A stretch of 64,000 nucleotides of DNA from Isoetes taiwanensis (GCA_021234155.1 JAJEKV010000027.1:13486916-13550915); one strand, 5' to 3'; shown: positions 36,471 to 49,373, counted from the stretch's first letter. Made by a program: numbers and translations. Notes: generated by a model from the letters alone, not told the origin.

Positions 36471-38266
36471 GCATTCCATGACCATTCAAATGCTTCCAAG
36501 GATTTTAAGCGTCCTGTTGGCAAACGTTTGAAGAAAAGTTCAAAGATGAGTACTCAAGTAACAAACGCACAGCAACTTATTAGTGCCTCCTGTTTTGTAT
36601 CAAGAAGCTACATGCTAGCATGTATGGTTCTCGAATGGTCATCAGAATGCATGATGATCTCTCAAACTGGTGAACTCATCAGATGCGCTTTCCTTGCTGC
36701 TGGCACAAAGGCAAGCCGAATTGCATTCTGGTATGTCTTAAGGTCTCAGTCAAATTGTGTTGGAGGGCCTTTGCCACCTGTTGCTGCAAAGTTTCTTGGT
36801 TTTTTGAATGCCCATGAATCTTGGGTGTCTGCAATTAGCTGGTCAGATATAAAAAAGCCTGATCATTCTGGAAGTATGTGTAGATCATCTGGAAAGGTGC
36901 TTTTACTTGCAACAGGAGACTCCAGTGGGAGGTGAGCCATGGTGACTGATTTATCGATGTTAAGTTGAAAATCTTGCTAGTTGAGGCAGTTGAAAATATT
37001 GCTATAAAAGGCTAGATGTGGAAGTGCATGCTTGTTATCTCTTTTCCTAACTCATTCCTTCGATGTCTTTCGTTCTTGTCCAGATCTTGTATTTACATTA
37101 AAATCGGAGAGTCATGTTGAGTTTCTGGTGATGTTTTTTGAATGCAAATAATTTGGATAGTGCCTTTCCCGAATGTTTGGCATTCTAGACACAGATATCC
37201 AACTAGTTTATTGGGGCACCCACCTTCAGCTTTTGTTTTTTTGTTCCTTGCTTTAGTTATATTGACATTTTTGGGGAGCTCTTTATCTAAAGTTTATAGC
37301 TGTGACAGTGTGAAGTTATGGTCAGGACAAGTGCAGTCCTTGATGGAAGTTTCTGAAACCAGAATGTCTTTACCCTGGACATTGCTTATGAAGGCGAGTA
37401 TCAGTTGTTTCTTGTTGTTTGCTTTTTTGTGTCCAGCTCAGATGGTTATCAACTATTACTGACAGGTGGCCGATCCAGATTATATAGCTGTAAGTTCTCT
37501 AGCTCTGAATGTGCCATTTGGAAATATGCATGCCATTCTTGCTGTTGGCAAGGTTTCAGGATGTGTAGTAGTATGGGAAGGTAATGGTCTTGGCATCTCT
37601 GGTCAAATGGCTTGCCAGCCATGGGCACATAAGCAAGTGGTAAGTTAGCTTATGAAATCCCATGAATTCTGCTGTATTGACTTGGTCATGGTCTACTTTT
37701 GGAAATAGGTTACTGGGCTTGCATGGACCTTCGATGGGAAATTTTTGTATAGTTGTGCACAGGTTTGTATAACCTCCGCTATTCATTTTGCTTTCTGCAT
37801 GAACCAGAGCTTACTCTCATTGTTCCAGGATGATAAATTGCAAGGATGGGGCTTTGATGGCAAGTCACTCTGGCCATTGGAGCACCTAGATTGTTTGCAG
37901 TTGCTAGGTGGTGAAGTCAACATTGATGTAGGCTACTGTCGGTGCCCTATACCATTCACATCTATTGAAATGGCATATTGCTGTCGAAAAGAACCGTTTA
38001 TATCTACTGCAGTTCATAAGTTACAGAGGTGTGGTGTCTCAATGCAAGTTTGTGGGAATCAGCCTCTCTGGGTTTGTAGCTGCTGCCAGCGGAAAGTTTC
38101 ACAGCTTGCCCCATCTTGCTTTTTCTCTCTCACATTGAGGTCAGATATTGAGCATGCCATATTGACACCCCAGACATGTTCTGAGGTAGAACCAAGATGT
38201 CCATTCTGTGGCATCCTTATGAGTAGATTTCTTTCGGAGTTTTTTCTTACACCATTGGCCGTTTGA
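36471..38266 (+). CDS. TFIIIC delta / GTF3C4-like, C-terminal exons
   Basis: TFIIIC90 (GTF3C4) is a subunit of RNA polymerase III initiation factor TFIIIC. Five exons keep phase: 36,471-36,931, 37,300-37,393, 37,466-37,639, 37,709-37,762 and 37,829-38,266. They encode WD-like segments (WVSAISWSDIK, GLAWTFDGKFLYSCAQDDKL) and a C-terminal TFIIIC-type zinc finger: RCGVSMQVC, WVCSCCQRKVSQLAP and CPFCGILMSRF. The second intron starts with GC instead of GT (AAG/GCGAGT). No stop or frameshift is seen, so this part could still be functional. The N-terminal half of the protein is missing, and upstream lie only WDR70 exons, whose last phase (1) does not match the first exon here (0). Confidence 0.7.
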
Positions 38267-39377
38267 TCAAGAGGTTAACATTGCCATTTTTGAGGTTTGC
38301 TGCAAGTGTAGCGTGAGGCATTGTAAATAGCAGAGTTGTATATATGCAGGCATAATTTTTCAAGCACATTATTTCATGATATGAGATGAAAAATGGCATT
38401 GTAAGCACAGGGTTTTCGCATTTGATGCTATAATAGAACGTTCAGAGACTTGGAGTTAGAAAGCTAAGTTGTTCAAGGACCTCCTTGGATGATTATAAAC
38501 TTCAAAAATTTTCTGGCGACACAAAAATACAGAAGCAAAGCTGGCTTTTTTTTGGTCTTGAGTATACTCGTGCTAGAGCAAAATCAGGGCTGATGGCCTG
38601 GCTATAAATTTTTTGTTGTTATTTTAATAGTTCTGATTGGCGACATAATAGTTCAAGCAAGAACATGGTTCTAAAGGAACCCTTTTTGTCAATATATCCC
38701 CTAAGCATTCAGAATGGGGACCATACTTTGAGATAGGACCTTTTTGAATGTCAATGTTGATATAATTACGTTTCTCTTGATTTATTCCACTATCAGTGAC
38801 ATTTGGGTTTCGATTGGGCCGACTTTTTGGAGTAAAGCAAGGGGGCCATAAATCCCAACATTTAGTAACTTACGTGCCAATATTTGGATGTCTTGAACTT
38901 TTTAAAAGATACAACCTTGTCAATTGAATGCTGGACTTTAAGCTCAAAAAAACATGGCCTAGACATTCATGGATCTTCTTGTGACTCACCCGCAGTCTAC
39001 TTTATTTTAGTAAGCCTCTAAGAATTATAACTAGATCAACAACTTCATCATTGTTGTTTTGCGATCCAAATCTTTGTTTGCCTTTATGTGGATGTCTTGA
39101 ACTTATTAAAAGATACAACCTTGTCAATTGAATGCTGGAAATCAGTTCAAGTTCACAAAAAAAAAAAAAAAAAAAAAACAATGGGCTAGATATGCGTAGA
39201 TCTTACCGAGACTTTTTCGCAGTTATCTTTATTTTAGTAGCCCTTAAAAATTATAACCGAATCAAGAACTTCATCATTGTTGCAAGCACTAAAAATTCCA
39301 AAGTCACTTGGTGCTGCTTTTGTGGGTCGATGTGGATAAAACATGGTGTGTGCATCAAACAACAGAAAAGTGATTGA
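38267..39377. repeat. Non-coding region with a 204-bp direct duplication
   Basis: The unit at 38,881-39,055 (GGATGTCTTGAACTTTTTAA, then GATACAACCTTGTCAATTGA) returns at 39,085-39,282 in the same order, including CTTTATTTTAGTA and AACTTCATCATTGTTG. The second copy has a run of about 22 A in the middle where the first has AAAAAAA. Identity is around 75-80 percent. The rest is 3' flank of the TFIIIC-like gene. Confidence 0.75.
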
Positions 39378-39603
39378 AATGAGGAAAATTGAATGCGGCA
39401 TATCAATGTTGAATACCAAGAATGGGAAGGACACGTCAGCAATGTGTGCCATTTTTCTTGATTTGTTTGTCCTATTCGATTCAAACCACATTCTTGATTT
39501 TTCTGTGCTAATTTCTGCAACTTTTTGAACAAATTCAAAGATTCAGCATGCCAGCCTTGTAGGGGCTAGCAATTCACATGATTCCCCTCATTTTTTCCTA
39601 CTG

Positions 39604-39900
39604 ATGGACATCAATATCTTCACAATTATCAAACATAATGGCAGATTAACCTGTGGTTTTCTAAAGGAAACTCCGGTGGATCTTTGGAATTATTTGATCT
39701 CAAATCAGTACTTCCCCGAAGAACTCTTTATTCCAGAATACTCCTTTGTTCCAAGTTCTGTTGAATTCGAAGTTGAAATTGTTGATTCTTGGTTACAAGA
39801 ATTCATTGGCAGAAAAGAAGTCTCGGCATCAGGCATCTTTCATGTACATTGTGGTTGGAGCGACTCCAAAATTATGGTAAAGGTGTTTTCTGAGCAATGA
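39604..39900 (+). CDS. Small ORF in the LINE 5' region
   Basis: A 98-codon frame starting MDINIFTIIKHNGRLTCGF and ending VKVFSEQ lies between the target duplication and ORF1. It shows no domain I know. It may be an ORF0-like leader ORF, a chance frame, or the N-terminal piece of an older ORF1. It is not part of the host gene upstream because it lies inside the target duplication. Confidence 0.3.
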   Translation: MDINIFTIIKHNGRLTCGFLKETPVDLWNYLISNQYFPEELFIPEYSFVPSSVEFEVEIVDSWLQEFIGRKEVSASGIFHVHCGWSDSKIMVKVFSEQ

Positions 39901-40070
39901 TTCATTCTCTTGTGCCGTTTCCCTCTCGTTTTGGCTTTGAGTTTGGCTCTCCAGCTTCCTAATTTCGAATTTTCTCGCCCCTGTTTTTTTTTTCTTGCCC
40001 TTTGTTTTCCTCTCCTGCTCTTTCGCACGTTTTCAATCTGCTTTTGTAGTTTCCACCTGATTCTTTCCGG

Positions 40071-42514
40071 ATGGAGCTTATAAACAAAAATTACCCTAAA
40101 TTTCTTTCCATTCTTCATGCATTTGCTGATCTCAAGCCCTCTGATCGCGCCGATCTCCTCAAACAGCTAAGGTCCTTTCAAGAAAATCCAAAAACATTTA
40201 TTTTCTTTGGTGACTTTGCTAACACTTTCTCTGGACAATCAGACAATTCGATGGATCCCCTTTCTTTCAAGGTACCATGCTGGGATAATCTGTCTAAGGA
40301 CCCTGATTACAGAGGCCAACTGCCATGCATGGACCAAAATCTTCAAATTCCCATTGCCTATGGAGATAAAAGGCCGGAACAACAGAAATTCTCGGATGTT
40401 TCTCTCAAGAATGCTCTTGGAACAATTCGATCTTTCAATCCTCCTTTCACAAAGAAAGCTGAAACTTTTAAGGGTATTTCCTTGGATCTTCCTTCTGTTC
40501 ATGCTAAATTGAATTCTTTTCATGATTCGGCTGTCATAGTTAAAGTCAATAAACATGGCATCAAGCTAGATAAGTTATGGGCTTTCTGCTTGAATCTCCA
40601 CAAAGAAATTCTCATTAATGTTGTTTATTGGCTTCAATCTCCTTACATCATGATTGAGTGTGGTAATAGACGAACTGCAAACCTTCTGCTCAATCACGGT
40701 CCCTTGGCTTTTGAATCCTTCCAGCTCACATTCCTCAAATGGGATCCTAAATTTGAAGTCACCAACTTGGATAAGCTGTGTGTGGCTTCGACAACTCTTC
40801 ACGGCCTAAATCCTATATACTGGAATGAAGACTGTCTTAAATTGCTTTTTGGGTCAAATGGTTCTTATATTTGCACGGAATATTCTCCATATAGACCTCC
40901 AAGATCATTGATATCTCCAAGGAAGTCCCAATTCAAATCCCTTTCCTTGATGTCTTTGGCCAAAAAACCTCCCTTCCCTTAAGGTGGTCTGGTCTGCCAC
41001 CTCATTGTCAAAATTGCAGAGTAAGGCACTTTTGGTATGAATCTTGCAAGGAATTGTCACCTTCTACTGCTATAAATGACAGCTCTGTGACCAAGTTGAC
41101 TGACAACAAGGAAGTCAATCAGAAAGTCAATTTCATGGTCAATAACAGCAAGGAAGTCAATGAACAACAGAAAGGGCAAAATTCCAGGGAGCATACTTCT
41201 CACTATGATGCTTCAAACAAAATCAGTGGTATTGGATTTACAGATATTATCTCAAGAGATAATAAATTTCAGTGGACCAAAGTCAATGGAAGCTATAAAA
41301 GAATCCAAAGAAAGAAGAAGATGAAAGAATCTCAGGCTAACAATGCAACTGATATAAGTAATGCAAAGAGCCATGATCAAGACTCCGCCTTTAATGGAAA
41401 GGGTTCTACACAGCAAATTAAGGTGTTGCATAATGCTGCAACAGTGGCTAAAAAAATAGACAAGGTCAGCAGCCTTCATGAAACCTTGAATAACATTATT
41501 TTGGATGCCAAAACTTCTGGCAGAAACAATGAGATCTCTCTCTCTTTAAACTCTGAAAAGAGTAAGAGTGGTCCATTAAGCAAGAAAAGCAAACATGGCA
41601 AGGTCTTTGAACTAAAAAGTACAAATAGTAGCCAGCTACTCAGTGATGAGATTGATCCTAGAGACACTTTGGTGGAAGATGTTCCTGCTCCAGCCCCAAC
41701 TTTTGTTTGTAATCATCTCAAGTCATCTGATAAGGTGGACACTCCTCCTCAAGATAACTCAAAGGACTGCTTCAATCAAATAAATGGTAATACCAACCAA
41801 TTTCAGGTATTAGCTAACCTTAATTCTGAGTTAGATTTGGATGTAATTTTGAGCAATTCTCATGTTGACACAAACAAAAATTGTCAATCCCCCATTATTG
41901 ATCTTTCTCCAGCCTCTGATCCCTTTCTTCCTCCACACTCCATTATAGCTAATGACATTGCTGAGCAATTAGCTTCCTTGCAAGAGGGTCTCAGCTCTCA
42001 ATCTCAGCAGGCCTGCCTTTGGAATTTGATGGATGATGAAATTGTGCAAGATACTCCAGACAGGGAGATGATCCCTCAAGACACTGGCCAGGATCTTTAT
42101 GAAAAGACTTCCAAGTTTGAAGATATTGGCACTTTGAAGAAAAATCAAGAAATGGTCACTACTTTGTCAGGTCAGATCTCTTCACCTCATGAATGTGTTT
42201 TGGTTAAATTTGTCAATAACTTGGACCATTCTCCTCCCATAAATAAAATGTTTGAATTTATCCCTGGGGGAGCTTCTGAAGTTAGTGATGATGATATGGA
42301 TAAAGAGAATTGGGAGGGGGATAAGTTTCTTGTAGAATGCCCTCATCCTGAGGTTACTACCAAGTCTATCTCATCTCGGGGTAAGAATTTAGCTAAGTCC
42401 AAAAATTTTGATACCCCCCTGGCTGAGCTCATTAATTTGCATAATACCCCAGCTGCCAATACTAGAAGTAAGATTAAAAAGGGAAAAGGAAAAAAGAAAC
42501 TTCATAGACTCTGA
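40071..42514 (+). pseudogene. LINE ORF1 (DUF4283 and zinc knuckle)
   Basis: The frame 40,071-40,982 carries the RNA-binding region seen in plant L1 ORF1 (DUF4283-like: VNKHGIKLDKLWAFCLNL, SPYIMIECGNRRTANLLLN, FLKWDPKFE). One frameshift near 40,975 moves it to the frame continuing to 42,514. That frame begins with PLRWSGLPPHCQNCRVRHFW, a CCHC-type zinc knuckle (CxxC...H....C), then a long lysine/serine-rich tail ending RSKIKKGKGKKKLHRL. ORF1 proteins bind LINE RNA to form the transposition particle. Only 43 bases separate it from ORF2. Confidence 0.85.
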
Positions 42515-42557
42515 ATCCTTGATTTTCTATTTCTCTCTGATTCTCTTAGACCATTCA

Positions 42558-45500
42558 ATGAAGATTCTTTCTTGGAATGTAAGGGGAATCAAGGGCCCTA
42601 TCAAAAGGAGGAGAGCTATCTCCCAAATTAGGAGTTATAATGCTGATATCATTATGCTCCAGGAAGTTAAGCTTCCTAAATTTGAGATCTCCAATCTTGG
42701 AGATTGGATTTTCCCTGGTGCCTTTTCCACTTGGATTGAAGCCTCTGGAAGAAGTGGAGGTATTGTCATGGTCTGGAGAAACCTGAAACATCTTTCCTTC
42801 TATAATTCCCCTTCCAAAATGTGGCAAGCTGTTACCTTTCAATTTCAGGACTCGGTTTTTGGAGTTATTAATGTATATGCCTCCACTAACCCTAAAGATA
42901 TGGAATTACTTTTTACTCAAATTAATCTTTGGTTGCAAAATAATCCTAATTCTGATTGGATTATTGGGGGTGATTTTAATAACACACCTGATTGGAACAT
43001 GAAGCTTGGCAACAAAATTAATATGTCCATTCCTGAGAGGAATAATTGGGAATCTTTTACATCTGATAATGCCCTCTTCTACTGCCTCATATACCTGGTC
43101 TAATAAACAGAAGGGGGACAAAAGAGTTTTTTGTGCTCTTGATAGATATTATGTCTGTAGCCCAAATTCCTCTCTTTGGGACAATTGTTTTGTCACTAGT
43201 GACGAGGGCAATCAGCAGCCCCAATTCCTTTGCACTAAGCAATTAACTCAAATTCCTAGAGATGGTAATATCTCCTATAATGATTCTTTTGTGAAAGACT
43301 TCAGGGATTTCTATCTGCAAATTCCAGAAGAGAGTACTCAGCATTCCATGAAAAGATTTTATGGCAGAATTAAGAAGATCAAAAGTTGGATTAAGGAATG
43401 GTAAAAAAGCAGGCACATGTCCAAAGTCAATGAGAAGGAGCAGATGCTTTCCAAAATGAGAGATATCAGATCTCTTCTTCAAGATGATCCTTATAACTTA
43501 AACCTGCAGCTTGGTGAAGAGCTCCTTGAAAACTATTTAAGGAGTATTGAGGAAGTTGAAGCCAAGAGTTCAACTATAAAATGTAAAATTAAATTCAGCA
43601 AAGATATGGACTGTGGCAGCTCTAGATTTTTCTTCAAAATGGCTAAAGTTAGGCTCCTAAGGAACTCTATCACTCAGGTTAGAACTGATGCAGGGTTGTT
43701 AGTAGAAGATCCCAAGCTGATCAAAACCTTCTTCCAGGATAGCTATGCTTCCCTCTTCTCCAAATCGCCTGCTAATCTCATTGACTCAGTTAAAGAGAAA
43801 AATTTCTTGGATTTGCTAGACAAGATAATCCCTTCTACCATTGATAATATGGATGTTTCCTTTGTGGCCCCTCCAGATGAACTCGAGATATTTAAGGTTC
43901 TAAGTTCCTTTGGTAAGAATAAATCTCCTGGGCATGTGAGTTCTTTATTCACTTCTGGGATATACTCAAGTCTGACATCATTTCTATGGTTAAAGGTTTT
44001 TGGGAGGTCAATTATCTGCATCCTTCCATATCAGCTGGCTTTATTTCTCTTATCCCCAAAGTCGACAATCCTTCTACCTTTTCTGATTGGAGGCCTATCT
44101 CCCTGACCAACACCTCATATAAAATCTGTGCCAAAATCATTGCCAATAGAATCAAGGCTTATTTGCAGAAAAACATCTCTCTTCATCAGTCTGCTTTTCT
44201 CTCCAACAGGTTTATTTTAGACAATTACATCACAGCTATGGAAGGCCTTCATTTGAATAGAGTCTCCAAACAAAATTGTGTTCTTTTAAAGCTTGATTTC
44301 AAGAAAGCATTTGATACTGTTAGGTGGGATTTCCTTGATCTTGCCTTGTCTAAGTTTGGTTTTCATCCCAAGCTGAGACTTCTTATTCATGGTTTGAATG
44401 CCTACTCCAACTCTGCTATCATTTTAAATGGATCCCCTTCTCATTTCTTCCCTCTAGCTCGAGGTGAGGCAAGGCTGCCCTCTTGCTCCATACCTTTTTC
44501 TGATAATTGCTGAGATGCTCACAAGGGCTGTCTTACATTTCAAGGACCTTGGTGAGCTTAAGGGTCTTAAAATGCCTAACAGTGATGACTCTCTCACTCT
44601 CTCTCAATATGCTGATGACACCTTTGCTTTCCTAGATGCTGATATCTCTAATATTGAATTTTTTCTTGAGATTATTAAGCAATTCTCAGCCGCATCTGGT
44701 GTTCATTTAAATTTCGCCAAATGTGTGATCATTGGAGATAATATCCAGCCAAATTTTGCTGATATTAAAGTTTTAAATACCAACCAAGCTTCCACTCTGC
44801 TAGGTATGCCTTTATATCTAAATCCTAGTCTAAAAGGTCTTTGGCAACCAATCATTGACAGAATTAGAAAAAAGCTGAATAATTTCAAAGGAGGTTTATC
44901 CCTAGCTGGCAGAACTTTAATTGCTAATTCTGTTCTTGCTAGTTCTCATATCTACTTCTCTTCTGCTCTTGTGGCTCCCAAGGCTGTTTACTATGAGATT
45001 GAAAAAACAATCAGGAGATTTATCTGGAAGGGGTCACATATGGTTGGCTGGAAGTTTGTTGCCAATCCTAAAGAGTTGGGGGAATTAGGTTGCAAAAATC
45101 TTCATCTGCAAGCCTGTGCTCTTGCTGGTAAATACATCTGGAAGTCTTTGTTGAATAATTCAAGTTCCTCCTCTCAATTTATTAGATATTGGCTTCTATG
45201 CTCTCACCCTGAGGGTCATCCCTCTATTAGCCATATCCTTCCCGATTCATGCTTCAATGTCCTCCATACTGGTGTTAATACTTATCCTTCCTGATTCATG
45301 CTTCAATGTCCTCCATGCTGATGTTAATACTTCCCCTCATGCTTCAATGTCCTCCATGCTGGTGTTAATACTTCCCCTCTTATGAGGAACATTATTAATG
45401 CATGGAATAAAGTTCAATCTGCCTTTGAGTATGTTCCTCCTCAAGATCTGAACCTGCAAATGTCAATTTTCTGGAATCCTATTCTCAAGAACCATCCAAG

Positions 45501-46407
45501 TAAAGTCCTAGCTTTGAGACATCTGAGGGTGTACAAAAAATGGTCTGACTATGGCTTCAAGTCTGTACAAGATATTTACATCAACAACAAGCTAATCTCT
45601 TTGACCTATTTAAAGAACATCATTCATGGTACTTCGAGTGACAAAAAGGTTTATTTTCACATAAAGTCTAGTCTGCCTCATGTCTGGGTGAATAATATTG
45701 TTCCACGGGCAACCAATTGGAATCTGGAAGGTAAATGTTTTTATAAAGTTAGCAAGATCTACTCTCTGATAAGTAGAAATGATGAACCATCCAAGGCAAG
45801 TTCTAAGTGGCTTATCTCTGAGGAAGAAAGCAACATTCTGTTCAAGGAGGTCTGGAATTCATATTGCTTCCCTAAGGTTAATTTCTTTATTTGGCTGATA
45901 GCTAATAAAAGTATTCCCAATTTACAATTGATTGCCAATAGGAATACTGATATCTCTGCTTTCTGTCATCTTGGTTGCAATAGGGAGGAAAATCTTGAGC
46001 ACATTTTCTTTTGTCCCAAGCTCAACTCCTTTTGGTTCTTTGATAAACTGGGTCATCTTTTCCCCAATAAGATTCCAGGCAATTTATTGTCATATATTCA
46101 AAATAAGTGTGCCTTTGCTAACTCTGTCATGTTTATTGCTTTGTGGAATGTCTGGAAAGCAAGGAATAGAGTGGTTTATGGTATGAAAAAATTCTCAACT
46201 TTTTGGATTAAGGTGCACTTTCAATTTGATGTTGAGTCCACTGCATCAGCTCATAAAAGAAAATATGCTGATAAATACAACAGGAAATGGAATTCAATTG
46301 GTCTTTTCAGGGGGTCTTTTGATTTATTTGCATCTAATCTTAATGTCATTAATTCTAATTCTATCTTTGATGATGATGTTAGCTTACTTGAAGATATGCA
46401 AAGCTAG
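42558..46407 (+). pseudogene. LINE ORF2: endonuclease, reverse transcriptase, zf-RVT
   Basis: It starts MKILSWNVRGIKGPIKRR at 42,558. Endonuclease motifs are WNVRG, LQEVK, GGIVMVW and GGDFN; the usual SDH near its end appears as SDEG, so a catalytic histidine seems lost. Reverse transcriptase blocks are ISLTNTSYKICAKIIANR, LLKLDFKKAFDTVRW, RQGCPLAPYLF and QYADDTFAFLD (YADD box). The zf-RVT region has FPKVNFFIWLIANKSIPN and CHLGCNREENLEHIFFC. Frameshifts or stops occur near 43,080, 43,405, 43,945 and 44,460, and at a triplicated repeat at 45,244-45,380. An open frame continues to 46,720 (EDSLLKKDIGQDLSVFF onward) with no domain I can name; it may be the original C-terminus. Confidence 0.9.
45244..45380 (+). 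repeat. Three-copy tandem repeat within LINE ORF2
   Basis: Three units of about 43-49 bases each contain CATGCTTCAATGTCCTCCAT followed by CTGGTGTTAATACTT or a close variant. The repeat breaks the ORF2 frame between the reverse transcriptase and zf-RVT regions. It is probably a slippage or replication expansion after insertion. Confidence 0.85.
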
Positions 46408-47207
46408 TCTGGGGAAGGTTGAAGACAGCCTTCTCAAGAAAGACATTGGCCAAGATCTCAGTGTGTTCTTTAGCACAATCACTATGGTGGAAGCAGAGGC
46501 AAGCAATAGCATCAAGTTAGCAAGATTGTTCTGTAGGGAAGTGGTGCATGTGTACAACATGTTCGACTTTCTTTCCATGTATCACTACTTCATGACTGAG
46601 AATCAATTTTCAAGGTTCAGAGAACAGTATTACACACATAGAATGCTGGCAGATCTATATAGCTCCCTGCTCTGCTTGAGTGAGGTTGATCCCTCTTGCA
46701 TTGAGAAAATTGCTGAGTAGACTGTTGACTCATATACCTTTGATTCTGCTGCTCCTTTCTATGCTTACTTCAACTCTAAACTTGACTCTATATGCCTTTA
46801 GGCTACCTTATCTCTCTCATCTCTCCTGGACGCATTCCCGACCCTACACTGTCATCAATTGCTCAATCTTATTTCCTAATCTGGCAGGAGTTTTTGATTG
46901 CTTGTTTCAGGTCCATTTTTGGCTGGGGTCGAGGTTCCTCCTTCTACTGAAGTCAGTTCTAATTCATATATTATCTTCTGGGATCACTAAAAGTTTGAAA
47001 CTTGACTTGCCTCATATATGTTGAGTAGTATTTCTCACATATGTTGAGCAATATTTGCCTTATTTATGTTACATAATTTCGGCTATAAACCTTTGCTAAA
47101 ATGTATTCTGCTGCCATAAGCAGAATCATGTACTGTTTTTCTTGATTAATGGAAAAATCTACTCTTACTCTCAAAAAAAAAAAAAAAAAAAATGAGGAAA
47201 ATTGAAT

Positions 47208-48139
47208 TGGAGTTCCTGTTGAGGGATGAAGGTATCACTGCACATCTATGTGCTTGTTCAAGAATTTTGCGCTAGGAAAGATAAATGCTATAGTGTACCA
47301 TTGTACTCCAGAAGATATTGCTCTATTTTATCTCAAACCATTGAATGGAAATTTAGAGCAACCAGGAGCGTTGGAGTGTAAGACCTTTGGAAGTACATAA
47401 AGGGTCGATATGTTTTTTCTTTCTTTTTTTTTTCCTTTTCTTTCCTGCAGTGGTTGTATTAAGATTCCTCCTTTGTGCATACATATTTGAAGTCCACCAC
47501 CTACCGCTGGATGCCTTATATAGATATGCATTTAAGATTAATGTCAATGGTTATCATGTATAAAAGCATACCGGGCCCTAAAAGACAGAGGCCCTTGCGA
47601 GGCCAAGGCAAGAGTGTTATACCATCATCTTCACAAAATGTCAATGTTCTAAAATAGCAATTTTGATTGATTATAAAAACATAACTTTCAAGTATGATTT
47701 AAGCCACCTCAACCTCCGGCCACAGAGGGCAACCCTCCATGCGCAGCACCTTGTTCTATTTGATAACTAGTTGATGGTCTAAGTGCTGGTGTAGCAAACG
47801 ATCCTCAAAATGGAGTTACGGACACGGGCTGAGGTCAAAAACTGTTGGGGTCAGAAATGGCCTAGGTCTAGGGTTTGGCCCTTAGTAGGTTAGGGCTGGC
47901 ATGTCACGCCATATGGCTCCGATGAGATGTGTCCGTATGGCAGGTCATCAATAGGGTGGAGCCACGTGGAAATGGTTCCATATCTAAAGTTGGCTAAGTT
48001 ATATATAATGACTTAGCCATGCCCCCTCTTCATACTAATGTATACAAGGCTACTAAGGTAGGCTTATATAGTGACATAGCCTAAAATATACATATTTATA
48101 TCGTATATTTTAGGGAAATGTCGTAAATCTAGAATGAGT
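47208..48139. other. No gene recognised
   Basis: Sequence after the LINE target duplication. Short frames only. A C/T-rich run at 47,418-47,448 and a region with GTCACGCCATATGGCTCCGA near 47,910 show no link to known elements. Confidence 0.35.
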
Positions 48140-49373
48140 TTACCTTTGCAGTGCCAAAGTTGGGATATGGAAATTTAAGATTTAAACTGGGAATAAGAAA
48201 CATTGTCCTTGAGCAAGAACAAACTGAACTAGGGGGTGCGTAAAAATACTAGAAAATGGAGCAAAAAAGCCAAAAAAGACGCTACTGGAGAATCAAAAGT
48301 AAATGAAAACGGATGGATATGTGAAAAATGTAGCAAAAGGGGCTGAATAGGGTGACAATTAAGCATCGAGATTTTCACCATCAGAATGTCCTTCTTCTTC
48401 AACACCCATGGAGTAAACAGTCACGTGGTTGGATGAAGAGAATTGAAATTCATTCACTTAAGTGGGTCCAAAAGAAATATGTGAAAAGGCCATGCCGTGA
48501 TGTGGCAAAAAAGGTTGTGAATGATGCGGTGATGGAAAATGAGGAATATGGATATAGGTGCTCGTGGGAGTTTGAAACTAACGGGGCGAGCAATAACAGA
48601 AAGCAGTGTGATGGGCAGAGATATGAGCCGGATGCGAGGGTGGCCTAGTTCCACCCAAATAATGACGCATAGGGGATTGCAGTCTGGAAGAGATATGAGG
48701 AGTAGAAGGTGCAGAATGAGCATGGGGGGGAAGATGATGTTCACGGGAATCCTCCTAGCACTGCTGACATTTGAGGCATTCAGCAGTTTGGTGAAGAACT
48801 TCTTGCGAAAAATCTCTGTAAGGCATAATGGAAGATGAGAAAGAAAACAACAAAGACCCGATACTGGATCATCTGCAAGACAATCTTCAGCTAGGACCTT
48901 GAATCTAAAACAGACAGATCCTATGTATAGAGTGTCACGAGAAATTTTGCAGAAGATCTAAGACTTGAATAAAAAGAAAACAAGAGAAACATAGAAGCCA
49001 AAATGAGAATCCCCTGATATGATAAGCAATAGAGCAAGAAACTCTTGTCTAACTTCTAAATCTAAACTTCTGATATATATAATACAATGGCTTTGGGCCC
49101 ATAATGGCGAATCTGCCATTAGGCGAGGGTGGCTATCTACTCCCCTGGCTATCTACAAACTCCTTAAGTGATGGTTGTTGGGAAGAACTGTCACGCCATG
49201 AATGCCATGTTTCTTGTCATGAAGAACTCACGCTTGGGGTCTTCATGCCTTGGAGTCCCTTGGTCTCTTCTTTGACACCGACTTAGGAGATTAGGTGGAT
49301 GCTGGATGCTTCCCACGCGACTCCCTCCCAAACTTTTGGAAAAAGGCCTGTGTCTAGGGATATAGGACTAACA
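48140..49373 (-). mobile_element. Truncated Ty3/Gypsy copy (LTR, leader, start of gag)
   Basis: 48,933-49,373 is an LTR of the family at 33.7 kb: on the minus strand it starts TGTTAGTCCTATATCCC and ends TTCTCGTGACA, and it has ATATATAATACAATGGC at the matching position. Beside it lies a leader and a proline/histidine-rich gag start. At 48,143-48,195 TTTACCTTTGCAGTGCCAAAGTTGGG parallels TTTGCCTTTCGTGTTGCCAAAGGTGGG at 32,968 (the PTFGNTKGKP part of Gag). The rest of gag and all of pol are missing. Confidence 0.75.

Larger units (their letters stand above)
39395..47192 (+). mobile_element. Near full-length L1-type LINE
   Basis: It is flanked by the 15-base target duplication TGAGGAAAATTGAAT at 39,380-39,394 and 47,193-47,207 and ends in about 20 A residues (47,173-47,192). 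Inside are ORF1 with a DUF4283-like region and zinc knuckle, and ORF2 with endonuclease, reverse transcriptase and zf-RVT domains, the plant L1 arrangement. At 7.8 kb it is slightly longer than typical plant L1 elements, with about 680 bases before ORF1. Several frameshifts make it inactive. Confidence 0.92.

Noticed and set aside
39158-39180. A run taken as the tail of a separate LINE insertion.
   Set aside because: The flanking sequence is the second unit of a local duplication and no LINE coding sequence precedes it.
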